Positions 25,472 through 34,377 of a DNA stretch of 64,000 bases are shown here, piece by piece. Under the pieces are notes generated by a model. It was not told the DNA's origin, ran no database searches, and saw only the letters and a list, made by a program, of their open reading frames with translations. Numbering within the stretch: the stretch's first letter is position 1; each line of letters opens with the position of its first letter. Origin of the DNA: Corynebacterium sp. Marseille-P4321 (lineage in GTDB: Bacteria; Actinomycetota; Actinomycetes; Mycobacteriales; Mycobacteriaceae); contig NZ_CAHJXO010000002.1 of assembly GCF_903645305.1 (NCBI RefSeq), positions 1 to 64,000 of the forward strand, in the 5' to 3' direction. Both the position numbers and the translations under genes were made by a program.

Positions 25472-26170
25472 TCACTCGGCGCGTTGGAGGCCGAAGAAGT
25501 TAGCGATCTCCTCCACCGCGTCGAGGCGCGTGCCCCGCGGCCACTCGTGGCCCATCCCCTCAGCGCGGTGGTGCAGCGCGCGGCCCTGGCCACCCGCGCG
25601 GGTGGCAACCGCCGCGGTGACCGCTTCCGCGCCGTACGTCGTGTCGTCTGCCGCCCCGCTGTACGGCGAGCGCTGCTCACCCGCGTACGGCACCACGTCG
25701 TCGTACGTGCCGTGGATATTCAAGTAATCCACCGGGTGTGCGCCGCGGCCAATCTCATCGGGCGTGATGCGTACCGCGGCCGAGACGGTCGCAGCGCCTG
25801 CGAATCGCGCGGCACGGGCGGCGAGCAGCGCAGCCAGGCCACCGCCGTTGGAGAATCCCACGAGGTAGATGCGGGCCGGATCAACGTTGTACTCGGCCTC
25901 CAGCTGATCGACGATGGCGTGGATGAGCGCCGTATCCTGCGCGAGCGTCGTGTGCGCGTACGGCGCGGGGCTCCACGCCAACCCCACCCCGGTGGGTGCA
26001 GCGACGAGCGCGCGCAGCGCGCTGAGGCCCGTCGCCTCCAGAAAGTCGCCGCCCGTGTCCCCCTTACCGTGCAGCGCCACCACCACCGGCAGCGGGCCGG
26101 CGGCATCTGCCGGGACGCTGAGGTGGTAGCTGCGGGTGTGCCCGTCGACGTCGATACTGCGCGCAAACAT
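25472..26170 (-). CDS. Cytoplasmic LpqC-like esterase
   Basis: A 232-residue paralogue of the esterase at 23688-24617. Parallel motifs are VVALHGKGD, APYAHTTLAQD, GFSNGGGLAALLA (nucleophile serine) and GMGHEWPRG (histidine). It lacks a signal peptide, so it is cytoplasmic or exported by another route. Because it starts with a well-ordered beta-strand (MFARSIDVDGHTRSYHLSVP), I regard it as complete. Substrate unknown. Confidence 0.8.
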   Translation of the reverse strand: MFARSIDVDGHTRSYHLSVPADAAGPLPVVVALHGKGDTGGDFLEATGLSALRALVAAPTGVGLAWSPAPYAHTTLAQDTALIHAIVDQLEAEYNVDPARIYLVGFSNGGGLAALLAARAARFAGAATVSAAVRITPDEIGRGAHPVDYLNIHGTYDDVVPYAGEQRSPYSGAADDTTYGAEAVTAAVATRAGGQGRALHHRAEGMGHEWPRGTRLDAVEEIANFFGLQRAE

Positions 26171-26207
26171 GCGCCCCAGGCTACCGACGACTACCGACGA
26201 CGCCGCA

Positions 26208-27869
26208 CTAGCGCCCCCGGGTGCGGCGCTCGCGCACGCGCACCGCGATGCGAATCGGAGTGCCGTGGAAGCCGAACTGCTCGCGGAACTTCCGCTCCAG
26301 GTAGCGGCGGTAGCCCGCGTCCAAAAAGCCGGTGGTAAACAGCACCATTGTCGGCGGGCGCGTGGTGGCCATGGTGGCGAACAGCAGTTTCGGCAGACGG
26401 TTGTTCTTCATCGGCGGCGGGTTCGCGGCAATCGCGTCGCGCAGCCAGTTGTTCAGCTGACCGGTGGACACGCGCGAATCCCAGCTCTCCAGCGCCTGCT
26501 TCATCGCGGGCTCCAGGCGGTGCAGGCCGCGGCCGGTCTCGGCGGAGATGTTCAGCTTGGTCACCCAGGGCAGGTGCCCCATCATCTGGTCGAATTCCCG
26601 GTCGAACTCGTAGCGCCGATCCTCATCCATCAGGTCCCACTTGTTAAAGCAGATCACCATGGCCTTGCCGGCTTCCAGCACCATCGAGATGACGCGTTGG
26701 TCCTGTTCGGTGATCTCCTGGGAAGCGTCGATAAGCACCACGCACACCTCGGCGGCTTCGATAGTGCCGCGGGTGCGCAGGGACGCGTAGTACTCGTGGC
26801 CCTGGGCATTTTTCACCTTGCGGCGCAGGCCCGCGGTGTCCACGAAGGTCCACAAGTCCTCGTCCAGCTGCACCAGCTCGTCCACCGGGTCCACAGTGGT
26901 GCCCGCGGCGTTGTCCACCACGGAACGGTTCGACTTAGTCAGCTTGTTTAGCAGGCTGGACTTGCCCACGTTCGGCCGGCCCACAATGGCCACGTGACGC
27001 GGACCTGAGGTCACCGACTCCTTTGCGCGGGGCTCCTCCGGGAACAACCGCAGGATCTCGTCGAGCACATCCGCACCGCCACGGCCGTGCAGCGCCGAGA
27101 CCGGCCACGGGTCGCCCAGGCCGAGCGAGTAGTACTCGGCCACGTCGCCCCACTGGCTCTCAGACTCGAACTTGTTGGCCACCAAGATCACCGGTACCTC
27201 GGACCGCTGCAGGTTGCGCGCCATTGCGGCATCGGACTCGGTCACGCCCGTCTTGCCGTCGACCACCATCACAATCACGTCTGCGGTGCCCATGGCGGCC
27301 TCCGACTGGTGCGCGATCGCGGCGTGCACGCCCCGCGCGTCCGGATCCCAACCGCCGGTGTCCTGGACCCAGAAGCGCTTGCCGCCCCAGTCCGCCAGGT
27401 AGGACACGCGGTCGCGGGTGACACCGGGGTGGTCCTCCACCACTGCCTCGCGGCGGCCGATGAAGCGGTTGACCAGCGTGGACTTGCCCACATTCGGGCG
27501 CCCCACGATAGCCACCGTGGGCAGAAGCTCGGTGGTCACGTCCGGGCGCTGGATGCCGTACTCCTCTTCGAGCGCGGCCCACTCTTCCTCGGTCATGTCG
27601 TCGGCGTCGCCGGTGTCCGGGTCAACTTCACTGTCAGGGTCGTTGAGGTCGTCGAGCCCCACCACGTATTCGACTGCGGGGCCGAACTCGGACTCATCGA
27701 AACCGGCGCCGTCGAAGTCGTCCTCATCGAAGTCCTCGTAGTACTCCGCGTCGTTGGCGTCCACTTCGTAGAACTCGCCGTCGTCGTAGCCGGAGGCGTC
27801 GATGCCCGGCTGGATGAACTGGGTTTCCGGCTCCAGGTTCTCGCCTGCGCCGTTGTCGCGCTTCGTCAT
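26208..27869 (-). CDS. der: Ribosome-assembly GTPase Der (EngA)
   Basis: Double-GTPase protein needed for 50S subunit maturation. Both G domains are complete: G1 [14 protein letters not shown] and G3 DTGG in the first, [17 protein letters not shown] and NKWD in the second, followed by the KH-like C-terminal domain. At 553 residues it is longer than the usual 440-490, because of an N-terminal extension of about 100 residues that is very rich in Asp, Glu and Tyr and probably disordered. The ATG overlaps the cmk stop by four bases (ATGA), so translation is coupled. Confidence 0.95.
   Translation of the reverse strand: MTKRDNGAGENLEPETQFIQPGIDASGYDDGEFYEVDANDAEYYEDFDEDDFDGAGFDESEFGPAVEYVVGLDDLNDPDSEVDPDTGDADDMTEEEWAALEEEYGIQRPDVTTELLPTVAIVGRPNVGKSTLVNRFIGRREAVVEDHPGVTRDRVSYLADWGGKRFWVQDTGGWDPDARGVHAAIAHQSEAAMGTADVIVMVVDGKTGVTESDAAMARNLQRSEVPVILVANKFESESQWGDVAEYYSLGLGDPWPVSALHGRGGADVLDEILRLFPEEPRAKESVTSGPRHVAIVGRPNVGKSSLLNKLTKSNRSVVDNAAGTTVDPVDELVQLDEDLWTFVDTAGLRRKVKNAQGHEYYASLRTRGTIEAAEVCVVLIDASQEITEQDQRVISMVLEAGKAMVICFNKWDLMDEDRRYEFDREFDQMMGHLPWVTKLNISAETGRGLHRLEPAMKQALESWDSRVSTGQLNNWLRDAIAANPPPMKNNRLPKLLFATMATTRPPTMVLFTTGFLDAGYRRYLERKFREQFGFHGTPIRIAVRVRERRTRGR
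26726..26736 (-). repeat. GCTTATCGACG word, copy 6
   Basis: Inside der, phase Leu-Ile-Asp (VLIDAS). Confidence 0.85.
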
Positions 27870-28573
27870 CGTGCGCTCCTTTCCACCACGGCGGTGAGCG
27901 TGGCGAGCACTTCTTCGGGGGTCATCTTGGAGGTGTCCACCACCTCCGCGTCGTCGGCCGGGCGCAGCGGCGAAGTGGCGCGGGACGAATCCGCCTCGTC
28001 GCGACGCTTTACGTCTGCGAGCACCGCGTCAAAATCTGCCTCGCGCCCCGCCGCGACGTCTTGGTCGTAGCGGCGCTTCGCGCGCACCTCAGGGCTGGCG
28101 GTCATGAACACCTTTGCCGGTGCGTCCGGCAGCACCACGGTGCCGATGTCGCGGCCCTCCACCACGGCGCGACCAGCCTCGCGGGCGAGCTTGCGCTGCA
28201 ACTCCACCAGGTTCACGCGGACCTTAGGGATCGCGGACACCGCAGAGACATTGCGGGTGACCTCGGGGCCGCGGATCTCGCCGGAGACATCCTCGCCGCC
28301 CAAGAGCACCTCGGTGGAATCCGGGTCGTCCGAGACGGTCAGCGGCAAATCCGCCGTCGCCTCGATCACCGCTTGGGTGTCCGCCGGGTCCACCCCAGCG
28401 CGCAGTACCGCGAGCGTGGCCACGCGGTACATCGCGCCGGTGTCCACATATTTGGCGTCCAGGCGCTTCGCCAGCGCCCGGCACATCGTCGATTTGCCGG
28501 TGCCCGACGGCCCATCCACCGCGAGCACCAGCCCGCCGTTCTCCAGGTTGGACAGCGTCATCTCATCTGCCAT
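27866..28573 (-). CDS. cmk: Cytidylate kinase
   Basis: Phosphorylates CMP and dCMP with ATP. The P-loop [12 protein letters not shown] is near residue 20, the CMP-binding region [10 protein letters not shown] follows, and [12 protein letters not shown] is in the middle. Length of 235 residues is typical. It overlaps the rluB stop by one base (TAATG) and der by four, forming the tight rluB-cmk-der unit common in Gram-positive bacteria. Confidence 0.95.
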   Translation of the reverse strand: MADEMTLSNLENGGLVLAVDGPSGTGKSTMCRALAKRLDAKYVDTGAMYRVATLAVLRAGVDPADTQAVIEATADLPLTVSDDPDSTEVLLGGEDVSGEIRGPEVTRNVSAVSAIPKVRVNLVELQRKLAREAGRAVVEGRDIGTVVLPDAPAKVFMTASPEVRAKRRYDQDVAAGREADFDAVLADVKRRDEADSSRATSPLRPADDAEVVDTSKMTPEEVLATLTAVVERSAR

Positions 28574-29481
28574 TACATCCCCACCTCCTTGAACAGCGAG
28601 GCCAGCTCGGAGGCGTTGAGCGCGCGCATGCGCCCGGGCTTGAGCTCGCCGAGCTGCACCGTGTGCACCTTCGTGCGCACCAGGCGCTGCACCGGGAAGC
28701 CGGAGGCCTTCAGCAGGCGGCGCACGATGTGCTTGCGACCCTCGTGCAGCTCCACGCGGATCAGGGATTGGCCGTTGTACACGTCGACGATCTGTGCGAA
28801 GTCGACCTTCGCCGGGCCGTCGTCAAGCTCGATGCCCTGCTTCAACTCGCGCACGAGCTTGTTGTCCGCCTCACCCAACACGGTTGCCAGGTAGGTCTTG
28901 GACACCTCGTAGCTCGGGTGGGTCAGGCGGTTCGCCAGCTCGCCGTCGTTGGTAAGCAGCAGCAGGCCCTCCGTGTCGGCGTCGAGGCGGCCGACGTGGA
29001 ACAGGCGCTGGCCCGACGCGGTGCGCTCCGACAGGTACGAGCCGACGGAGGTGCGGTCCATCTCGTCGCTCATCGTGGTGTGCACCCCGCGCGGCTTGTT
29101 AAAGGCGAAGTACTCCAGTTCTTCGTTGACATTGATGCGGGCGCCGTCGACACGGATGATGTCCACGTTCGGGTTCACGCGCATGCCCTGGACGTTCACA
29201 GTCTTGCCGTTGACTTCAACGCGGCCCTGGTCGATCATGGCCTCGGCGTGGCGGCGGGAGCCAACCCCGGCCTGGGCAAGCACCTTTTGCAGACGCACCC
29301 CGTCGTTCTTCTCCGGCGCGTCGTCCCACCAGTTATCGTCCAGCGGGTTCGGTTCGGCGTTTTCGCGCCGCTCGTTCAGGTGAACATTCTGCTTCTTCGC
29401 CGGTTTCGCGTACGAGGGGTAGAACGGCTCATCCCTCTCAGGCGTGTCCGGTGTGCCGTCTCGGCGAGCGGGTGGAGTCAT
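28573..29481 (-). CDS. rluB: 23S rRNA pseudouridine synthase (RluB/RsuA type)
   Basis: Converts a uridine of 23S rRNA (U2605 in E. coli RluB) to pseudouridine. An S4 RNA-binding domain ([19 protein letters not shown]) at about residues 61-100 is followed by the catalytic domain with [17 protein letters not shown], whose aspartate is the nucleophile. About 60 hydrophilic residues precede the S4 domain. The exact uridine is inferred from family and context. Confidence 0.9.
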   Translation of the reverse strand: MTPPARRDGTPDTPERDEPFYPSYAKPAKKQNVHLNERRENAEPNPLDDNWWDDAPEKNDGVRLQKVLAQAGVGSRRHAEAMIDQGRVEVNGKTVNVQGMRVNPNVDIIRVDGARINVNEELEYFAFNKPRGVHTTMSDEMDRTSVGSYLSERTASGQRLFHVGRLDADTEGLLLLTNDGELANRLTHPSYEVSKTYLATVLGEADNKLVRELKQGIELDDGPAKVDFAQIVDVYNGQSLIRVELHEGRKHIVRRLLKASGFPVQRLVRTKVHTVQLGELKPGRMRALNASELASLFKEVGM

Positions 29482-29534
29482 AGCAATGAATCCTTTTCCT
29501 TCAAGTTCGTATTAGGTTTTGTGCGCGCCCGAGC

Positions 29535-30089
29535 CTACCAGGCGTCTTCGATGGAATCGATGTCCGGCAAAAGCGGCGCGAGCTCCGGCAGCCGCTCCAG
29601 CGAATCGATACCCAAGAGCTCCAAGAACAGCTCGGTGGTCACGTACCGGTGTGCGCCTGAGGCGTCGTCCGGGTCCACTTCCGCGATCAGCCCGCGCAGC
29701 GCGAGCGTGCGCATCACGCCGTCCACGTTCACCCCGCGCACGCCAGCCACCTGGGCGCGGGTGACGGGCTGGCGGTAGGCCACCACGGCAAGCGTTTCCA
29801 TGGCGGCGCGCGAGAGCTTCTTCTGTGTGCCGTCGAGCAGGAACGCCTCCACGGCCTCCGAGTTTTCGGGGCGGGTGTACAAACGCCAGCCCTCGTTCGT
29901 CTCGCGCAGGTCGATGCCGCTGCCGCGCGCGTCGAGTTCCTCGGCCCACGCCTTGAGCTCTGCCGCCACGTCGCCGGGTGCCGCGTCGAGCACCTCACCC
30001 AGCTGTTCCGCGGCAACCGGGGAGTCCACCACCAGCAGCACGGATTCCAGGCGCGAGCGTAGTTGCGAGACCATCGGCAAAGCTTCCAT
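29535..30089 (-). CDS. scpB: Condensin regulatory subunit ScpB
   Basis: Binds ScpA and SMC to make the prokaryotic condensin that compacts and resolves sister chromosomes. The two winged-helix domains are recognisable (SRLESVLLVVDSPVAAEQL; TLAVVAYRQPVTRAQVAGVRGVN). The 184-residue length is typical. ATG 30089 lacks a Shine-Dalgarno; ATG 30074, preceded by GGAAG, would remove five residues and may be the real start. It follows scpA by 18 bases. Confidence 0.92.
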   Translation of the reverse strand: MEALPMVSQLRSRLESVLLVVDSPVAAEQLGEVLDAAPGDVAAELKAWAEELDARGSGIDLRETNEGWRLYTRPENSEAVEAFLLDGTQKKLSRAAMETLAVVAYRQPVTRAQVAGVRGVNVDGVMRTLALRGLIAEVDPDDASGAHRYVTTELFLELLGIDSLERLPELAPLLPDIDSIEDAW

Positions 30090-30107
30090 GGCGAAGAAGT
30101 GTAAGCG

Positions 30108-30926
30108 CTAGTCCCAGTTCGCCGCCGCCACCACCGCGGGATCCACATCCGCCCCGGTCCACGCGACGTCGAGACGCCCCAGCGCCTCTTCTTGCTCCGC
30201 CTCCACGGCCCGGGCCTTGAACAGCTCTAACAGCGCGAGGAAGCGGCCCACGACCTCCATCGAGCGGGTGCAGTCGCGGGTGAGCGCGGCGAAGGTCAGC
30301 CAGCGCCCCGCCCCGGCAACCTTCAGCGTGTCCAGCATCTTGCCCGCCTGCTCCGGCACAGAAACCGCGACGGCGTGCAGGTGGTCCGTGCGCACCTCCT
30401 CCGGTGGCTTCGGGCGAAACACGCTGGCGGCAAGCGCTGCGAACGACGCCGGAGTGTGGCCGAGTTCCACCGGCGGCAGCAAGTCCACAAACTGCGCCTC
30501 GACAGGCACGGCGCGCGGGTAGCGCCGGGCTGCGCCCGACTGCCACCGGGCGAACTGGTCCGCCACCTGCTGGTACGCGCGGTACTGCAGTAGGCGCGCG
30601 AAGAGCAGGTCGCGCGATTCCAGAAGCTCCAGGTCTTCCTCGGAGTCCATTTCGCCGCGCGGCAGCAGGCGTGCTGCCTTCAAGTCGAGAAGCGTCGAGG
30701 CGACGAGGAGGAACTCCGTGACCTCGTCCAGCGCCGCCGTCTCGCCGAGTGCGCGGGTGTACTCGATGAACTCGTCCGTCACCTCAGCCAGCGCCACCTC
30801 GGTCACGTCGAGCTTTCTGGAGTGGATGAGGTTGAGCAGCAGATCGAACGGTCCCTCGAAGTTGTTCAGCACGAGGGTGAATCCGGTGATCTCCGGCTGC
30901 TCGTACGGCTGGTGTGCCTGCGTCAC
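30108..30926 (-). CDS. scpA: Condensin kleisin subunit ScpA
   Basis: Kleisin bridging the SMC heads. The N-terminal block FEGPFDLLLNLIHSRKLDVTEV is diagnostic; the C-terminal winged helix (TRDCTRSMEVVGRFLALLELFKA) ends the protein. An open frame continues far upstream antisense-like through parA, but the real start is GTG 30926, which overlaps the parA stop as GTGA. This gives 272 residues and translational coupling. Confidence 0.93.
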   Translation of the reverse strand: MTQAHQPYEQPEITGFTLVLNNFEGPFDLLLNLIHSRKLDVTEVALAEVTDEFIEYTRALGETAALDEVTEFLLVASTLLDLKAARLLPRGEMDSEEDLELLESRDLLFARLLQYRAYQQVADQFARWQSGAARRYPRAVPVEAQFVDLLPPVELGHTPASFAALAASVFRPKPPEEVRTDHLHAVAVSVPEQAGKMLDTLKVAGAGRWLTFAALTRDCTRSMEVVGRFLALLELFKARAVEAEQEEALGRLDVAWTGADVDPAVVAAANWD

Positions 30927-31795
30927 TGGCTGGTGCGCTCCAGCACCTCGAGCGCCAGGTTGCGGTATTGCTCCGCGCCCTGCGAGCTCGGCGCCCAGGT
31001 GATAATCGGCTCGCCCGCCACCGACGTCTCCGGGAAACGCACGGTACGGGTGATCACGGTGTCGAAGACGCGCTCGCCGAAGACCTCCACCACCCGATCC
31101 ATCACCTCGCGGGCATGGGTGGTGCGCCTGTCGAACATGGTGACCAGGATGCCCACGATGTCCAGGTCGAAGTTGATGCGGTCGCGCACCTTCTCCACCG
31201 TGTCGGTGAGCAGGGCAAGGCCGCGCAGCGAGAAGTATTCGCACTCCATCGGGATGATCACGCCGTGCGAGCACGCGAGCGCGTTGACGGTGAGCAGGCC
31301 GAGCGAGGGCCCGCAGTCCAGCAGAATGAAGTCGTACTCGCCGCGCACCGGGCGTAGCGCGCGCGCGAGGGTCTGCTCGCGCCCCACCTCGTTGACCAGC
31401 TGGATCTCTGCGGCGGAGAGGTCGATGTTCGCTGGCACCAGGTCAAGGCCGGAAACGTTTGTGTGGTTGATCGCCGCGTGGATGCTCGCGGTGTTGTCGA
31501 ACAGCAGGTCGTAGACGGTGACCTGGTCTTCCTCGTACGCCACGCCCAGGCCTGCGGAGAGCGCGCCCTGCGGGTCGAGGTCCACCAGCAGCACCTTGCG
31601 CCCCTGCTCAGCCAGGCACGCGCCGAGGTTGATGGTGGTGGTGGTCTTTCCCACCCCGCCCTTCTGGTTGATCATGGAGATCACCGTGGCGGGGCCGTGC
31701 TTGTCCAGCTCCTTCGGCTCTGCGAACTCGCGCCACGGCCGCCCGGTGAGAAACGTCTTCTGCTCGTCCGCGTCAAACAGCGCGCCGTCCGCCAT
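30923..31795 (-). CDS. parA: ParA-family ATPase
   Basis: Deviant Walker-A ATPase of the ParA/Soj group (NQKGGVGKTTTTINLG near residue 47; VDLDPQGALSAGLG; LLDCGPSLGLLTVNAL). A ParB partner is not adjacent, and corynebacteria carry their main parAB near the origin, so this is likely the second, PldP-like or condensin-linked ParA. ATG 31795 has AAAGGGAGG seven bases upstream and gives 290 residues. It heads the parA-scpA-scpB-rluB-cmk-der run. Confidence 0.9.
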   Translation of the reverse strand: MADGALFDADEQKTFLTGRPWREFAEPKELDKHGPATVISMINQKGGVGKTTTTINLGACLAEQGRKVLLVDLDPQGALSAGLGVAYEEDQVTVYDLLFDNTASIHAAINHTNVSGLDLVPANIDLSAAEIQLVNEVGREQTLARALRPVRGEYDFILLDCGPSLGLLTVNALACSHGVIIPMECEYFSLRGLALLTDTVEKVRDRINFDLDIVGILVTMFDRRTTHAREVMDRVVEVFGERVFDTVITRTVRFPETSVAGEPIITWAPSSQGAEQYRNLALEVLERTSQ

Positions 31796-31877
31796 GGCCG
31801 AACCTCCCTTTGCACAATCACGTCCCAATCCTTGACTAGCTTACATCGTTGTGATTATTGCTGGCCAGGCTGCAGGG

Positions 31878-31900
31878 GCAATTGCTTATCGACGCCTCCG
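31878..31900 (+). repeat. 23-bp exact repeat, copy B, containing word copy 7
   Basis: Identical to 24870-24892 but located in the intergenic space between xerD and parA, where no protein explains the identity. The GCTTATCGACG word is at 31884-31894. Confidence 0.85.
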
Positions 31901-31932
31901 GGGTCAAGCCATACCCCTTGATTCAGGCCGTG

Positions 31933-32874
31933 CTACGCCCGGGGGTGCGCGCTGCGCCAGACTTCACGGAGGCTGTCGGCGGTGACGTGCGTGTAGATCT
32001 GCGTGGTGGTCACCGAGGCGTGACCGAGTAGTTCTTGCACCGCGCGCACGTCCGCCCCGCCCTCGAGTAGGTGGGTGGCAAACGAGTGGCGCAGCGTGTG
32101 CGGCGAGATGTCCTTTTCTATCCCCGCCCGCTGCGCCGCCTGCTTGATCACGCTCCACGCACTTTGCCGCGACAGTGCCCCTCCGCGCGTATTGAGCAGC
32201 AGCGCGTGGGAGGAACCGTTGGAAAACGCGGGCCGCGCCCGCACCAGGTACGCCTCTATGGCGTCTCGCGCGTGGCTACCCAGCGGCACCAGGCGCTGCT
32301 TGTTGCCCTTGCCCGTCACCGCGAGTACCCCGGTCGCTTCCCCGCCGCCGGCTCCCACGGCCGCGGAGACGTCGTCGACGCTCAGCGCCAACACCTCCGA
32401 CACGCGAGCGCCGGTGGCATAAAGCGTCTCCAACAGCGCCTTGTCGCGCAGGCCGATCGGAGTATCAGTCGGGCACGCGTCGAGAAGCTGCGCCACCTCT
32501 TCAACGCTCAGCGTGTCCGGCAGCTTCTCCCCGGGGTTCGGGGGCGAGACCTCGGCCGCCGCATCTGCGGGCAGCACGCCTTCCTCCACCCCGAACTTGT
32601 GCAGACCGCGCGCCACCGTAAGTGCCCGGGCTGTCGAGGACGCCGCGAGTGGCTTCGCCCCGTCCACCCCCCGGCGCAGGTCCGCCACGTACGCCTCGAT
32701 GTCCTGTGGGGTGACCGCAGCTAAATCCGTCTTGCCCGCCGCACGCAGCCAACTGGTGTAGCGATTGAGGTCACGCGCGTAGTTGCTCACGGTATTCGGC
32801 GAAGCACCACGCTCCACCGCGAGGTGGTCCAGCCAGCGCTTCGCGAGCTTCTCTGCGTCTAAACGCTTGCCCAA
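31933..32874 (-). CDS. xerD: Tyrosine recombinase XerD
   Basis: Site-specific recombinase that, with XerC, resolves chromosome dimers at dif. The N-terminal SAM-like core-binding domain is followed by the catalytic domain with the first arginine ([12 protein letters not shown]), the HxxR box ([15 protein letters not shown]) and the nucleophilic tyrosine (TTTQIYTHV). The 313-residue length and its place beside parA-scpAB mark it as the housekeeping XerD, not a phage integrase. Confidence 0.95.
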   Translation of the reverse strand: MGKRLDAEKLAKRWLDHLAVERGASPNTVSNYARDLNRYTSWLRAAGKTDLAAVTPQDIEAYVADLRRGVDGAKPLAASSTARALTVARGLHKFGVEEGVLPADAAAEVSPPNPGEKLPDTLSVEEVAQLLDACPTDTPIGLRDKALLETLYATGARVSEVLALSVDDVSAAVGAGGGEATGVLAVTGKGNKQRLVPLGSHARDAIEAYLVRARPAFSNGSSHALLLNTRGGALSRQSAWSVIKQAAQRAGIEKDISPHTLRHSFATHLLEGGADVRAVQELLGHASVTTTQIYTHVTADSLREVWRSAHPRA

Positions 32875-32879
32875 ACCCT

Positions 32880-33533
32880 CTAGCCCTTCACGCGCTTCAT
32901 ATCGGGTACAACGCCCTGTTCACCGCGGCGCTTCGCCATCGATTCGGGGCGGAACTCGAACGGCTCCTCCACCCCGCGCGGCTGGAAGTTACCGGCTTCC
33001 ACCTCACGCGCGGCGAGGATGCCGGAGACCGCAATCGAATTCACAATCTCGCCGCGCAGCACCATCGCCGCCGCCTCGTCGAGAGCCACCCAGCGCAGCT
33101 GCATATCAGCTTCCTCATCTTCGGCCTCGGGCTGCTCCACCTCACGGATGCCGCGGGCCAGGAAGACGCGTACCGCTTCCTCGGCAAACCCCGGCGAGGT
33201 CACCAGGTCCACCAGCACCTCCCAGGAATCCGCCTCAAGGCCAGCTTCCTCAACCAGTTCGCGCTTCGCGCATCCGAGGGCCTCCTCGCCGTGAATGTCC
33301 AGCAAACCCGCGGGCAGCTCCCACAGCCTGGCGCCCACACTGTGGCGGTACTGTTCCACCAGCGCCACACGCCCCGCAGCGTCGAGGGCAACCACAGCCA
33401 CCGCCCCGAAGTGCTCCACGATCTCCCGCTTCGCGCTGCCGCCCCCGGGCATGGTGACGGTGTCGCGGCGGACGGCGAGAATCGGAGCGTCGATAAGCAA
33501 CTGCGAATCAGTGACGGTGAACTCGTGCGTCAT
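32880..33533 (-). CDS. Nudix hydrolase (ADP-ribose pyrophosphatase type)
   Basis: Hydrolyses a nucleoside diphosphate linked to another moiety, probably ADP-ribose. The Nudix box reads G-x5-E-x7-REL-x-EE-x-G ([24 protein letters not shown]). I start at ATG 33533 (217 residues); the longer frame upstream overlaps steB. An internal GCTTATCGACG word codes for LLIDAP. The C-terminal tail is polar and probably flexible. It is followed after five bases by xerD. Confidence 0.9.
   Translation of the reverse strand: MTHEFTVTDSQLLIDAPILAVRRDTVTMPGGGSAKREIVEHFGAVAVVALDAAGRVALVEQYRHSVGARLWELPAGLLDIHGEEALGCAKRELVEEAGLEADSWEVLVDLVTSPGFAEEAVRVFLARGIREVEQPEAEDEEADMQLRWVALDEAAAMVLRGEIVNSIAVSGILAAREVEAGNFQPRGVEEPFEFRPESMAKRRGEQGVVPDMKRVKG
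33488..33498 (-). repeat. GCTTATCGACG word, copy 8
   Basis: Inside the Nudix gene, phase Leu-Ile-Asp. Confidence 0.85.
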
Positions 33534-33543
33534 GGCACCCACC

Positions 33544-34359
33544 CTACTTCGCAGCGGCCAGCACAGCCCCGATGCGCCCGGACTCCAAATCCACCATGCC
33601 CACCGTGGCCGCCCCGGCAATCTGCTCCGGATCGGCATCCTGGGTGGCAAACACCGCGGTGCCCGACTGGCCCAACGCCTCGGCGAAATCGCCGAGCATC
33701 TGCTCGCCGAACCCGCCGCCGGCAGTCTCGGACGCGCCGTGCACCACAACTACCGCGCCCGCCGGAACCACCGAGCCGGCGTAGCGAATGAAGCCCGCCT
33801 GCTGCAGGGTCTCCAGCACGAGCGCCCGGTCCGCCGCCTGGGCCGCCGCCGCACCCGTATCTGGGTCGGCGAACAGTACCGCCCCCAGCGACTCGCCCGC
33901 ATGGCGGCCCGGTGCACGGTCGTTTACCGAAAGCTGAGCACCGGAAGGCAACGTGTTGGCAACGATGCTGGAAAGCTCGTCCGCCGAAGACTGGCTGGTG
34001 AACTTCTCCTGCAGCTCCACCAGCCCCGAGTCCGAGGCGCCGGCTGCGTTGAGCAACCAGCGCACCGACTCCACGTCGTCGTCCGCCGCGGATGGGGTGC
34101 GGATGATGGTCACCGGCACATCGGTCAGCGCGCCGTGGACGATGGACACCGATTCCTGCGCGAGCAAATCGTTCGCCGCCTCCGAGCGCTGCTCGGCTAA
34201 CGCCGACTGCGCATCCGCAGCACCGGCACCAGCCCCTGCCCCGGCCGAGTCCCTCGGCACCGCAGGCGCAAGCAACACCGCGCCGAGCACGATGCCAAGC
34301 GCGACCCCCCAGCCCAAACCGGCTGCGATCAGTCCGCCTTTTCCTGGAGTCTGAGACAT
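33544..34359 (-). CDS. steB: SteB / MctB-like envelope protein
   Basis: A 271-residue protein with one N-terminal transmembrane segment (about residues 9-32, LIAAGLGWGVALGIVLGAVLL) and an extracytoplasmic remainder. It belongs to the copper transporter MctB family; in C. glutamicum the neighbour of SteA, SteB, takes part in daughter-cell separation. A periplasmic Ala-rich linker follows the membrane segment. It lies 18 bases after steA, forming an operon. The cell-separation role is inferred from synteny. Confidence 0.85.
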   Translation of the reverse strand: MSQTPGKGGLIAAGLGWGVALGIVLGAVLLAPAVPRDSAGAGAGAGAADAQSALAEQRSEAANDLLAQESVSIVHGALTDVPVTIIRTPSAADDDVESVRWLLNAAGASDSGLVELQEKFTSQSSADELSSIVANTLPSGAQLSVNDRAPGRHAGESLGAVLFADPDTGAAAAQAADRALVLETLQQAGFIRYAGSVVPAGAVVVVHGASETAGGGFGEQMLGDFAEALGQSGTAVFATQDADPEQIAGAATVGMVDLESGRIGAVLAAAK

Positions 34360-34377
34360 CTCTTAGCTACCCCTTTC

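Noticed and set aside
31933-32874. XerD as a prophage integrase
   Set aside because: Its neighbours are parA-scpA-scpB and no phage genes or attachment repeats are nearby.
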